DNA of 64,000 bases from Diplonema papillatum (taxonomy: Eukaryota > Euglenozoa > Diplonemea > Diplonemida > Diplonemidae), in contig JAPJBO010000236.1 of the NCBI GenBank assembly GCA_030068145.1, forward strand, positions 186,001 to 250,000. Direction: 5' to 3'. Below are positions 30,307 through 40,685 of the stretch, piece by piece. The notes beneath the pieces are model-generated. The model saw only the letters and a list, made by a program, of their open reading frames with translations. It was not told the DNA's origin and ran no database searches. Made by a program: the position numbers and the translations under genes. Numbering within the stretch: the first letter of the stretch is position 1; every line of letters starts with the position of its first letter.

Positions 30307-30600
30307 CTGAGGGTGGGTGGAAAATCATAGTTTAATGTTTAGACAGAGCACTGCCTTTCGTGCACGGTTGATGCTAGCATCAAGTCTTCTTCGAGGAAGA
30401 TGTTGTCTAGTAAAGGGATGCAAAATAGAAAGAGGGTTGGTGGGGATAGCGAAAATCTTAGTTTCACGTTTAGACAGGCATGCTCGTTCGATGCAAGCAT
30501 CACGGCTTGTTCGTCGAAGTTAAATAGGAGAGTGTACACCGCGAGTAGGAGAAAGAAGTGCGTAGTTTTGTTTTAGGCTTTTACTTGTTTGTTGTCGACA
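30307..30600. repeat. Two adjacent copies of the AAGTCTTC dispersed family
   Basis: AATCATAGTTTAATGTTTAG leads through GATGCTAGCATCAAGTCTTC at 30311-30410. A second start, GAAAATCTTAGTTTCACG, lies at about 30450. Both are non-coding and sit just upstream of gene B exon 2. Confidence 0.65.
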
Positions 30601-30799
30601 ACATATTGTGGTTGAGGTGTCATTCAGAAGAAACGAAAACTAGGGGTTTCGTGGACCACACTCATATTTTGGATGTGTTTTCAGGTGGCAAATTAGCCTA
30701 CCCGGGCGGTTCAGTTTCCTACATTGCCTGTGGCTAAAAAGAAATGCGTACTTTTGGTTTATTCTTTTGCTTTTCGTTGTCGACAACATTATGTACTTG

Positions 30800-31370
30800 G
30801 TGTAATGCCCTTATATCCCGGTCAAAACAAATTTGTGCACTTATATCCCGGTTCGGGATATAAGGGCACCAAATTTGTTTTGAACCGGGTTTTTAGGGCA
30901 GGTTCAAAATTTGGGTCTGAAATTTTGGGTCCAAAATTTGGGTCCAAAATTTGGGTCCAAAATTTGGGTCCAAAATTTGTGTCCAGAATCTGGGTCCAGA
31001 ATTTGGGTCCAAAATTTGGGTCCAGAATTTGGGTCCAAAATTTGGGTCCAGAATTTGGGTCCAAATATTGGGTCCAAATATTGGGTCCAAATATTGGGTC
31101 CAAATATTGGGTCCAAATATTGGGTCCAAATATTGGGTCCAAATATTGGGTCCAAATATTGGGTCCAAATATTGGGTCCAAATATTGGGTCCAAATATTG
31201 GGTCCAAATATTGGGTCCAAAAAATATAGGGTCCAAATATAGGGTCCAAATATAGGGTCCAAATATTGGGTCCAAATTTTGGACCCAAAATTTGGGTCTA
31301 AAATTTGGGTCAAAATGTGGGTCCCAAATTTGGGTCCAGAATTTGGGTCCCAAATTCTGGAAGGGTTCGG
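30800..31370. repeat. 13 bp tandem array (ATTGGGTCCAAAT) with a terminal palindromic motif
   Basis: ATTGGGTCCAAAT and close variants repeat in register from about 30905 to 31370. The array is preceded at 30810-30890 by CTTATATCCCGGTTCGGGAT followed by ATAAG, a palindromic motif that also borders the fold-back element at 32.8 and 35.3 kb. The Gly/Pro/Ile-rich ORFs on both strands are products of the array. Confidence 0.9.
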
Positions 31371-32440
31371 TTTTGGGGTCAGTTTTGAAACCGAACCCGA
31401 AACCGAACCCAAAACCGAACCTTCCAAACTCGGAACCGAACCCAGGACGGTAGGCTAACAACAAGGTGGCAGCTCTCCTCAGTACATCACGCAAGAATGG
31501 CTTATTCCTTCCTGAAGTGTCTTTGAACTGTCTTTGTGCCCACAGGGCACAGAAGGCACGCGGTGGCTATCGGGAAACTGCGTCGCGCACTCAGACAGAA
31601 TTGACAGCATGTACTTGGAACCCTTTCTCACGGTCAGTAATCTGGACAACCATTACGCTGGACGAATATCAGGAATCGACGAATATCTTCGGGCTGTTTC
31701 AAAATTCTTCTCGAAAATACAGGGTCAAAAGGGCCTTCCCCCCCCCAAAAAAAAGACTCCAGATACGCAAACTCTTTCGAACGCTGCACACGGGTATCCT
31801 TCAAGTGACCTCTAACTATCTGTTGCATACGCGTATCCGGATCTGAAAGCTGAAGACTTTGTAACACTTTACCGCGACCGAAGTCGCGAACCGGGTTCAG
31901 CTTGCACTGCAAAAGCAGCATAATTGTGTCTTGCGCACGAGCGCGGAAATCCGCCACCCACCATTCGGTTAGATATTGCAAGAACACAATTGCGAAGCTT
32001 ACTACAAACGGATAGTGTTACAAAGGCGAACGAATCATGCGAGAACCTATGGAGGGGCCCCTCGACAGCTTTCAGAACACGGCATAGTAAGTCAAGAGAC
32101 GGATAAGCGTGCGCACATTCTACTCCCGTTTGATCTGCATTTTCCACCTTTCCCCCTTTCTTTGATCTGCTGGGTGTATTTGCGGGACTACTGCAAACGT
32201 ATCGAATGAAAGCTAGAAAGTACAAACTAAGACCAGTTCCAGTTTGCTCTGGGGGCAGGTTTGCTGTCACCTGGGGGGTTTTCTAAAGCCAGGTACCCCG
32301 GCTTAAGTTCGGCTGCATCAGTGTTGGCTTTCGACATACTTCTGTGTGGGTTCGGTGGACCGCCCAAGACTGTCCAAAAACCCGACCAAATTTTGACCCA
32401 ATTTTTGAACTGGACCAAAATTCTGACAAAGAATTGACCA
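31371..32440. other. Intronic stretch without a supported gene
   Basis: A Thr/Pro-poor mix of short frames on both strands, none with recognisable features. It lies within the 7.1 kb intron of gene B. Confidence 0.35.
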
Positions 32441-32760
32441 AATTCGAACTTTTTTCGAACTTTTTTCGAACTTTTTTCGAACTTTTTTCGAACTTTTTTC
32501 GAACTTTTTTCGAACTTTTTTCGAACTTTTTTCGAACTTTTTTCGAACTTTTTTCGAACTTTTTTCGAACTTTTTTCGAACTTTTTTCGAACTTTTTTCG
32601 AACTTTTTTCGAACTTTTTTCGAACTTTTTTCGAACTTTTTTCGAACTTTTTTCGAACTTTTTTCGAACTTTTTTCGAACTTTTTTCGAACTTTTTTCGA
32701 ACTTTTTTCGAATTTTTTTCGATTTTTTTTCGATTTTTTTTCGATTTTTTTTTCGAATTT
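32440..32760. repeat. 11 bp tandem array (TTTTTTCGAAC)
   Basis: TTTTTTCGAAC repeats about 26 times almost without change, then decays into TTTTTTCGATT forms at 32705-32755. Because 11 is not a multiple of three, all frames stay open, giving spurious Lys/Ser or Phe-rich ORFs of over 170 codons. Confidence 0.95.
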
Positions 32761-32999
32761 TTTGGCCCCAGTATCTTGGGTCCAAAACAAATTTGGTGCC
32801 CTTATATCCCGGTTCGGGATATAAGGGCACATATTTGTTTTGAACCGGGATATAAGGGACAGCGGATTATTACCCGGGCGGGCCAACTGCCCACTACTTT
32901 CGCCAAAATTTTGGTGGGTGGGTCCCCCCCCCCCCCTCTGGTGGGAATATTTTTTCCCCAAAACTGCATGAAGATTTTCCGACGGAAACCCACTGTTGC

Positions 33000-33540
33000 A
33001 TCAATGTAATGGCCCAAATCTGACCGAAAACCGCTGTTACATCAATGTAATGGGCCAAATCTGGCGGAAAACCACTGTTACATCACTGTAATGGGCCGGA
33101 TTTCACAGAAAACCACTGTTACATCAATGTAATGGCCCAAATCTGACCGAAAACCACTGTTACATCAATGTAATGGGCAGAATTTGACCGAAAACCACTG
33201 TTACATCAATGTAATGGGCCAAATTTGACCGAAAACCACTGTTACATCAATGTAATGGCCAAAATTTGACCGAAAACCACTGGTACATCGATGGAATGGG
33301 CAGAATTTGACGGAAAACCACTGTTACATCGATGTAATGGGCAGAATCTTGACGGAAAACCGCTGTTACATCAATGTAATGGGCCAAATTTGACCGAAAA
33401 CCACTGTTACATGAATGTAATGGGCAGAATCTGACCGAAAACCACTGTTACATCAATGTAATGGGCAGAATTTGACGGAAAACCACTATTACACCAATGT
33501 AACGGGCCGAATTTCACAGAAAACCACTGTTACATCAAAG
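33000..33540 (-). repeat. 41 bp satellite, left arm
   Basis: ACCACTGTTACATCAATGTA then ATGGGCCAAATTTGACCGAA repeats about 13 times with scattered changes. It is the inverse complement of the right arm. Each unit has the palindromic core TTACATCAATGTAA. Confidence 0.9.
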
Positions 33541-33608
33541 GCGCAAAAACTGAAAAAGACAGTTTTTTGAACAGTCGGCCACGAATGAAAGGTTTTTTTT
33601 TTTTTTTT

Positions 33609-33693
33609 GCCAGAGCTCCTGTGGTTGATGCAGTAGTACCTTGGGTACCAAGCTCTGACGACCCGGGTTCGAACCCCGCAAGTAGACTTTTTT
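33609..33693 (+). ncRNA. tRNA-like Pol III sequence (tRNA-derived SINE head or pseudo-tRNA)
   Basis: TGGTTGATGCAGTAG (33622-33636) resembles an A box and GGTTCGAACCC (33666-33676) is a perfect B box, about 30 bases apart as in tRNA genes. A T6 run at 33688-33693 could terminate Pol III. The T-arm stem pairs four of five bases. CTTGGGTACCAAG sits where an anticodon arm would be but folds into a tight palindrome, so I do not call a functional tRNA or assign an anticodon. Confidence 0.4.
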
Positions 33694-33759
33694 CGGTTTT
33701 CGTGCCACTTTTCGAAAAATCCGGATTTTGGTCATTTTAGCCGATTTGGCCCACTACAT

Positions 33760-34960
33760 TGATGCAAGTTGCAACAGTGGTTTTCGGTCAAATTTGGCCC
33801 ATTACATTGATGTAACAGTGGGTTTCCGTCAAATTTGGGCCATTACATTGATGTAACAGCGGTTTTCCGTCAGATTCTGCCCATTACATCAATGTAACAG
33901 TGGTTTTCCGTCAGATTCTGCCCATTACATCGATGTAACAGTGGTTTTCGGTCAAATTTGGGCCATTACATTGATGTAACAGTGGTTTTCCGTCAAATTC
34001 TGGCCATTACATTGATGTAACAGTGGTTTTCGGTCAAATTTGGGCCATTACATTGATGTAACAGTGGTTTTCCGTCAAATTCTGGCCATTACATTGATGT
34101 AACAGTGGTTTTCGGTCAAATTTGGGCCATTACATTGATGTAACAGTGGTTTTCCGTCAGATTCTGCCCATTACATCGATGTAACAGCGGTTTTCCGTCA
34201 GATTCTGGCCATTACATCGATGTAACAGTGGTTTTCGGTCAAACTTGGGCCATTACATTGATGTAACCAGTGGTTTTCCGTCAAATTCTGCCCATTACAT
34301 CTGGTTTTCCGTCAAATTTGGGCCATTACATTGATGTAACAGTGGTTTTCCGTCAGATTCTGCCCATTACATCGATGTAACAGCGGTTTTCCGTCAGATT
34401 CTGGCCATTACATCGATGTAACAGTGGTTTTCGGTCAAATTTGGGCCATTACATTGATGTAACAGTGGTTTTCCGTCAGATTCTGCCCATTACATCGATG
34501 TAACAGCGGTTTTCCGTCAAATTTGGGCCATTACATTGATGGTTTTCCGTCAAATTCTGGCCATTACATTGATGTAACAGTGGTTTTCGGTCAAATTTGG
34601 GCCATTACATTGATGTAACAGTGGTTTTCCGTCAAATTTGGGCCATTACATTGATGTAACCGTGGTTTTCCGTCAAATTCTGCCCATTACATCGATGTAA
34701 CAGTGGTTTTCCGTCAAATTTGGGCCATTACATTGATGTAACAGTGGTTTTCCGTCAAATTCTGGCCATTACATTGATGTAACAGTGGTTTTCGGTCAAA
34801 TTTGGGCCATTACATTGATGTAACAGTGGTTTTCCGTCAAATTTGGGCCATTACATTGATGTAACAGTGGTTTTCCGTCAAATTCTGCCCATTACATTGA
34901 TGTAACAGTGGTTTTCCGTCAAATTCTGCCCGTTACATTGATGTAATGGCCCAAGTTTGG
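33760..34960 (+). repeat. 41 bp satellite, right arm
   Basis: CCATTACATTGATGTAACAG, then TGGTTTTCCGTCAAATTTGG, repeats about 28 times. Two sub-types alternate (CCGTCAGATTCTG and CGGTCAAATTTGG), and a few units are internally deleted (near 34300 and 34540). Confidence 0.95.
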
Positions 34961-35581
34961 GCCATTACGTTGATGTTTTTTGGGGAGGGGCAGTGCAACT
35001 TGGACCTGATAGAGCCGTACCGTTCGGCCGGGGGGCAAAGCCCCCCGAACCCCCCTTATTTCGACTTTCCAGAACAAACCAAACCCGTACATTTCAGCTG
35101 TGTATGGCGGTGTCGGAAGCCAAGAAGGCAGGTGGTGAAAATGGAAACTGAAAAAAAAAAAAAAAAAAATCCCGCGGGCTCGGGAGATTTGGGGGTGGGT
35201 GGGTCCCCCCCCCCCCCTTTGGGCGGGCAGTTGGCCCGCCCGGGTAATAATCCGGCGTCCCTAAGGGCACCAAATTTGTTTTGAACCGGGATATAAGGGC
35301 ACATATTTGTTAGGGGCGGGATATAAGGGAAATTTACCTATTTCCTTTCAGCGTCTTTTCATGCCTTTTAGTGACGGTATTCTTGGCTTTCTTTCTTTAC
35401 CATGGACTTTCTGGACTTTATTAGAATTCTAGCGTTATTAGAAATAACGCTAGAAAAAAAGGTATTGTCGCGGTGGTGTGCGCACCGCATTGGGGGGAAA
35501 ACCTTAGTTTCATGTTTAGACGGAAGACGCATGTGTGGTTGGTGGTAGCTGGACGAAGACAGCAGCAAGTCTTCTTCAAAA

Positions 35582-36630
35582 GAAGAAAAGAAAAAGAAAA
35601 AGAAAAAGGCCGCCCTCACTGAGGACGGATGTCATCAGCAAGGACGTAGCAATCGTCGCAGAGGTGGGTGAAGTTAGGGTCCGTCCACTTTGATATGGGT
35701 ACTTCCAAGCACTCCCGGAAGGAGATGCGTCCACAAGGGATGCGTTGTTGGCTTCTCTGATCTCGATGCGTTGACAGCGCACTCTTGCAGACTTGGCAGT
35801 AGTCCCGGTGGTGACAAGCCTTACACACCAGCTGGTCCAACTTTTTCCGGGCATTGATATCTCGCATCCTCCGCGCTTCAGTGCTTAGCTCCTCGCTGGG
35901 GAGCCTCGGCCTTCCTCGCGAGTTGTGCGGTTTTATCTCCACACGCGTTTTCGGTGGTGCCACATATGCTTTCTTTTCTGAGATCAGGCCCCGTACACTG
36001 TCCCATTCTATCCTGTCCTCCATTAGTTCACTGAGCTGGTTCGCTTTTTTGCCCGTGTCATTCTCCAGGACCTGCACGTAGGTGAGGTTCGGGCGTCCTA
36101 GCTTTCTCTTGTATATCGCTGGGGCAGTGGCAAACAGTAGGTCGCTGACGGGCTCCGTGCTCCTTTTGCAGTGTCCTGCAAATCTGAGCCTGCGCTCCAG
36201 GAGCAGCAACCCTATGTCTGGGTACCCTCCAGCAGTTCCTCATTCGCCACCCGGGTGTCCCTCGAGAAGACCACCACCTTCACGTACCTCACCATGTTGG
36301 TGTAGGCACCACTGACCTCAGTGCCGAGGCTCACTCCCACTGTCCACGTTTCCGAGGCATACAGGAACACACTAAGCACTAGCGTTGCGAAGATCTTGAC
36401 CTTCGCAGCTTCAGACATGTCCGAGCGCCAGACCGCTCGGAGACCCCGAAGGATCCCCCAGGCCTGCGCCTTCCGCTTCAGAAAGTCCCTCCTGGAAGAA
36501 TCCGCGGCGGCAGACACCTCGGAGCCCAGGTACCTGTAGTGTTCGACTACGTTGACCGGTTCGCCTCCTTCGTCCTGCAGCCTGTTAGCGTCCGAGGGTT
36601 GGGAGACCCGCAACTGTTCCGTCTTCCCCG
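35582..36630 (-). pseudogene. 5'-truncated non-LTR retrotransposon (LINE) with 17 bp target-site duplication
   Basis: Two minus-strand frames cover it. At 36634-36212, VEHYRYLGSEVSAAADSSRR then AKVKIFATLVLSVFLYASET match the region after the LINE reverse transcriptase catalytic core ('YLGs...K..ly...v.p.llYgsEtW'). At 36209-35616, LLLERRLRFAGHCKRS and KRKLGRPNLTYVQVLENDTG match the LINE C-terminal 'RRLrwlGHv.R...GRP..tw...v..D' region, followed by a CxxC/HC-rich tail (CKACHHRDYCQVC). The catalytic RT core is missing (5' truncation). GCAAGTCTTCTTCAAAA at 35565-35581 and 36631-36647 is an exact target-site duplication. The 3' end is a CTTTTT-repeat tail. It inserted into a copy of the AAGTCTTC dispersed repeat. 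Confidence 0.85.
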
Positions 36631-36649
36631 GCAAGTCTTCTTCAAAAAA

Positions 36650-37180
36650 AGAAGAAAAAAAAATGCGCTGCGTTTTGTTTATGCGCGCCGGATCGCTTAC
36701 CGCTTGTATTTACCCTGTTTCATTCTCAGGTTAGGAACTCTGATCATAACCGCCAAAACACGTTGCCTTCGGCTTTTTAGTCCAGGACTAGTGATCGACC
36801 GCCAAACCACACTCTGTCTTCCAGCCTGCACAATACACGGCGGGGCAACCCGCCAGATTGTCGGTACAGGTAGGATTCTCCTCCTTGGTGTGCGTCTCGT
36901 GCTGCAATTAGCTCCAGTCTCAGTGCCGCTGCGTAAAAGGGTAAGTAGAAAACGAACCAACTGTTAATGATCTTCAAGTGTTTGCCACATTTCCATTGTG
37001 GCGCCTCGAGGACACGGAAAGCTAGGGGGCGGGATGGTGGGTCGCTGTTTGCTGTATCGGAAAGATCCGACACAAATCTTTGAAATGCGTCCTTCACCCG
37101 GGCAGAAATCCTGCTCCGAGCTCCAACGGATACCTGAGATTCGCCATGGAGCCACCCCTTTTCCCAAATTAACTCTGCCC
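36650..37180. repeat. Dispersed repeat shared with 60950-61140
   Basis: CGTTTTGTTTATGCGCGCCG, CTTGTATTTACCCTGT, ACTCTGATCA then ACCGCCAAAACACG, and CCTGCACAATACACGGCGGG recur in the same order at 60950-61140, with part also at 5640-5700. No gene is supported in the remainder to 37180. Confidence 0.6.
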
Positions 37181-37421
37181 CTCCGTCCTTAAGTGGTTAA
37201 CCGACTAATGATATACTGTGAAACAGGGCCTCTCGCTCCTCGCACAACCGCTCACGCTCTTGCTCACCACTTTCGACCATTATTTGGCCTCTCGCCCGCT
37301 AACGTGACACCCGCGAACTTTCGTGAGTTAACTACCACTACAGTGGTAGTTCGTCTGGAAGTGGTTGATATTAATCTTCTAAGACTGGCGTCGTATACGA
37401 CTAAAAGAACAAGCCGCACAC

Positions 37422-38473
37422 CTGCGCGAAGGGTCGAGGAGGGCCTGGTAGGGCTCCGCTTCGTCCGGCGCCGAAATCGCCGGCTGCGCGGCCATGTGCG
37501 ACACGGCGACGGTCGTCTTGATCCACTTCTGGTACTCGGAGAAAGCGCTCGACGCGGCAAGAAGACTCGCCTTGGCGCTGAGCGCAGACATGGCCGCCTG
37601 GTCGATCTCCTCGCGCACCGACGAGCCCATCGCGCCCTGCGCCGGCGCGAAGGGATTCTGCTCGCTGGGCGTCTCGGACCGCCGCTCTGTTAGGTAGGCC
37701 TTCCACCCTTCGATGCCCGGGGTCGATCCCTCGATCCACACCGGTGCGTCGTACAGCAGGAGCCGGTCGGTGTCGGGGAACTCCTGGGTGAAGAGCAGGA
37801 GGATTAAAAGCATCAGCGGCGATTTGGTCGGGTGGTCCTTCCCGTGCAGCTTCCAGATCCGGTCGCACACTTCGCGCAGGAGGACGTGGGGGTGCGGGGA
37901 GTCAGCGAACGGCAGGTTTTGGACCAGCTCGTCGATGATGTCGCCGTCCTTCATCTCCCAGAGCCGCTGGGTATCGGCCATGAGGAGGCTGAGGTCTTGC
38001 TGGGCGCGGGCAGAGTCCGTGGTGGCCCAGGCGCCGCTGCCGCGGGGCAGCCAGTACGGCTCCTTCTTGTCGATGACCGGGATGCCGGGGGTGCAGATGT
38101 TCAGCATCGCGTTCTCCACCCGCTGCCCTTCGTCGGCGTCGAGCGGCTTGATCGCGAGGGTCTTGAACGCCTTCGGCTTCGCCCGGCGGGCGTTCGCGGC
38201 CGCCCGCGCGCGCTGCCGCTGCTCCTCCTCGCGGCTCTCCTTCTGCAGCAGCTGCTGCTGCCGTGTCTTCTCCCGCTGGCTGTGGATCTTCCGCAGCAGG
38301 TGGCGCGCCGCGAGCCCGCCGACGACACACGTCCCGAACAGGAACACCAGCAGCACTGCGATCACCGCTTCCCCGCCATCCTCACCCCGCGCCGGTCCCA
38401 CGCATGCCAGCAGACCACCCGCGACAGCTACCAGGTTCGAAGGCCTCCGGCGCCGATGCTTCCACCATAACAT
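37422..38473 (-). CDS. Gene B, exon 1: signal peptide, membrane anchor, coiled coil and helical region
   Basis: The first ATG in the open frame is at 38473. Residues 1-30 (MLWWKHRRRRPSNLVAVAGG, LLACVGPARG) look like a signal peptide or first anchor, and residues 35-56 (EAVIAVLLVFLFGTCVVGGL) form a membrane segment. Residues 60-110 are a basic coiled coil (SQREKTRQQQLLQKESREEE). The rest is an ordinary globular helical sequence with no family I recognise. The exon ends at donor GTGTGC (37421-37416) two bases into a codon, and the next in-phase acceptor is at 30306, giving about 959 residues in total. The ART-like part would face away from the cytosol or into it depending on whether the first segment is cleaved; the sequence does not decide. 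Truncated copies of the 5' end lie upstream. Confidence 0.65.
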
Positions 38474-39095
38474 GATGCACGAAGACCCCCCTCCCCACTT
38501 CTTACCTGCCAAGAAATGTTGGGGCAGTGTTTTGTCTGGAGGACTTTCGTGCCAAGTACTGTTGAAACGGGATTTTGCCTAAATTTAGAGGATTTTGGTG
38601 TCGTTCTGAAACGTCGCAGTAAACGGACGCACAACCCATTGTATGCAATTTCGGACGGGTGGGGGTGCTAGGAGTCAGCGAACGGCAGGTTTTGGACCAG
38701 CTCGTCGATGATGTCGCCCTCTTTGCCGCTGAGTGTCGGCCGTGAGGAGGCGTGCAGACGACTACCAGGTTCGAAGGCCTCCGGCGCCGATGCTTCCACC
38801 ATAACATGATGCACGAAGACCCCCCTCCCTACTTCTTACCTGCCAAGAAAATGCTAAAACGGGATTTTGCCTAGATTTAGAGCATATTGGTGGCGTTCTG
38901 AAACGTCGCAGAAAACCTGCGGACAACAACCCATTGTATGCAATTTCGGACGAGTGGGGGGTGCTAGAAGCTAGCAACCCATTGTATGCAATTTCGGACG
39001 AGTGGGGGGTGCTAGAAGCTAGAAGGCCTCCGGCGCCGATGCTTCCACCATAACATGATGCACGAAGACCCCTCCCCACTTCTTACCTGACGCCT
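38474..39095 (-). pseudogene. Two truncated tandem copies of the gene B 5' end
   Basis: The start region (MLWWKHRRRRPSNL) and the flanking CTTGGCAGGTAAGAAGTGGG recur near 38510, 38825 and 39080. The copy at 38680-38830 is fused to an internal piece of exon 1 (GACATCATCGACGAGCTGGT, from about 37930), with everything between deleted. None can encode the protein. Confidence 0.8.
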
Positions 39096-39790
39096 GGACT
39101 TTACGGCTTGGTTGAGAAAGCGCGATTCCCGCTGTCACGGCGCTGTGGACAACTGAAGACTCAAACCCGGCTTCGAGTAGCAACAAAGGGTTCTCTAGTC
39201 TCCGGGCTTCAAACAGCAGTTGGATGAGGTCGTATTAGTTGGTGTTCGGTCGACACAAGACAAGCGTGAAGCGAGGAAACAGTGCGGCAGTGCCTTTCTC
39301 TAGGACATCTATAGTGTCAAGTGGGGAACAGGAGTGCGCAGCTTTTGTTGAAGAGTAGAACAGATTCGCTCCGAAACGAAACAACCAGCCGCATCGCGCA
39401 AAGCTTGAGTTGCAGTTCGCGCAGTACTACTTCCAGTGCAGAGGCCACCCCTTAGCTTTCGCCTTAGCACCAACTGGACAACATAAATAACGGGAAGCTC
39501 TCGTGCGTTGGTCATTCAGAGCTCCTTCGTGCGGAATTTGTTGAATGCCAGTAACATCACTTTCACAAAAAAGCCAGAACACAACATCAAAGCGGCAACG
39601 GCATCGAACACCCACTCTGATAGTTGCGCGTGAAGCGGGTTTTCGTTTCACAATACCGGATTCGCTTGATCTCGGTCGTGTTGAACCAGGCTGCGCAAAG
39701 ACGTCTGCCAACGCTTGGCTTAGTTCCCGCAGCAAGCTCCGACGACGACACGGTTGCAACGAGACAGGCTACACGGCGTAAACGGCTCAT
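39096..39790. other. Intergenic stretch, nothing supported
   Basis: Short frames on both strands only. The last exon or exons of gene A should lie between here and 40.7 kb, but I could not place one with matching phase. Confidence 0.35.
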
Positions 39791-39794
39791 CCTT

Positions 39795-40580
39795 GGGGAT
39801 CATTGCCAAAATGCTCAAACACGTTGAAGGCGCTCTTGTGCTCTCACAAATTTGCAGACCGCACCGGGCTGGATGCCGATCACCAACATCCAGATAGCGG
39901 CACCTTTCGCCCAGTTATCCACAACACACGGCGTCAAAGCGGTATCAGACACCTGAGCCTCGTCTTCTGCTGCCTCAGTTCCAACTGCAGAGTGTTCGAC
40001 GGTGCAAGGACGTCTGCGACACTTGACTTGTTGCCGGCAGCAGCAGCCGACGACGGCTGCGGCTGCAACGACGCGGTTCTTCTGCCTGCGGGAAGGGAGG
40101 CACTCGGCCGGCGCGGCATGCCGGTCCTGCGGCTCAGCTTCCATGGGGACCATTGTCAGAATGCTCAAACACATTGAAGGTGCTCTTGGCTCTCACAGAT
40201 TTCCGACTGGCAGCCACCGGACTGGATGCTGATCGCAGCATACCAACATCCGGACCACATAGTAGCGGCGCCTCTCGCCCAGTTATCCACAACAGTATCA
40301 TCACGGATTCTTGGAGAGCTGAAACACCGCGTCAAGGCGGCATCAAACACCTGAGCCGTGTCTTCTGCTGCCTCAGCTCCAACTGCAAAGCGTTCGACTG
40401 CGGAGGACGTGTGCGACACTTGACTTGTTGCCAGGAGCAGCACCCGACGACGGCTGCGGCTGCAACGGCTCTTCTACCTGCGGGAAGGGGGGCACTCGGC
40501 CGGCGCAGCATGCCGGTCCTACGGCACAGCCTCCATGGGAACCAATTGTCGAATGCTCAAACACGTTGAAGGTGCTCTTG
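39795..40580 (-). pseudogene. Two truncated tandem copies of the 3' part of gene A exon 5
   Basis: Copies of about 350-390 bp start with GGGGATCATTGCCAAAATGC (39795), GGGGACCATTGTCAGAATGC (40141) and GGGAACCAATTGTCGAATGC (40537, leading into the real exon). The first two repeat the exon sequence encoding NALQLELRQQKTR and the preceding Gln/Pro-rich part, with frameshifts. They lie directly downstream of the real exon. Confidence 0.75.
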
Positions 40581-40685
40581 TGCTCACAAATTTGAAGCAC
40601 CGGCTGGATGCCGATCGCAGCAGCATCACCATCATCCAGACGTCATAGCGGCCACGACACACCGCGTCAAGGCGGCATTAAACAC

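Larger units (their letters stand above)
32784..35335. mobile_element. Fold-back element: inverted termini enclosing oppositely oriented 41 bp satellites
   Basis: The left terminus (about 32784-32895) contains CGGATTATTACCCGGGCGGG and palindromic TATATCCCGGTTCGGGATAT. The right terminus (about 35225-35335) carries the inverse: CCCGCCCGGGTAATAATCCG and GAACCGGGATATAAGGGCAC. Inside, a 41 bp satellite built on TTACATTGATGTAA runs one way at 33000-33540 and the opposite way at 33760-34960, so the whole 2.5 kb can fold on itself. A unique 220 bp centre holds a tRNA-like sequence. No ORF is present. The organisation is that of a fold-back (long inverted repeat) element; the class of enzyme moving it is unknown. 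Confidence 0.65.

Noticed and set aside
30822..31494. Long ORFs of Gly/Pro/Ile/Trp-rich repeats on both strands
   Set aside because: They are created by the 13 bp array, which keeps all frames open. There is no non-repetitive coding sequence.
32227..33009. ORFs of 170 to 244 codons rich in Lys/Ser or Phe
   Set aside because: Products of the 11 bp TTTTTTCGAAC array in every frame.
33609..33693. A functional tRNA gene
   Set aside because: The anticodon arm folds into a tight palindrome rather than a seven-base loop, and the T-stem has a mismatch.
33000..34960. CRISPR-like appearance of regularly spaced palindromic repeats
   Set aside because: The 41 bp units are contiguous with no unique spacers, no cas genes are nearby, and the window is eukaryotic.
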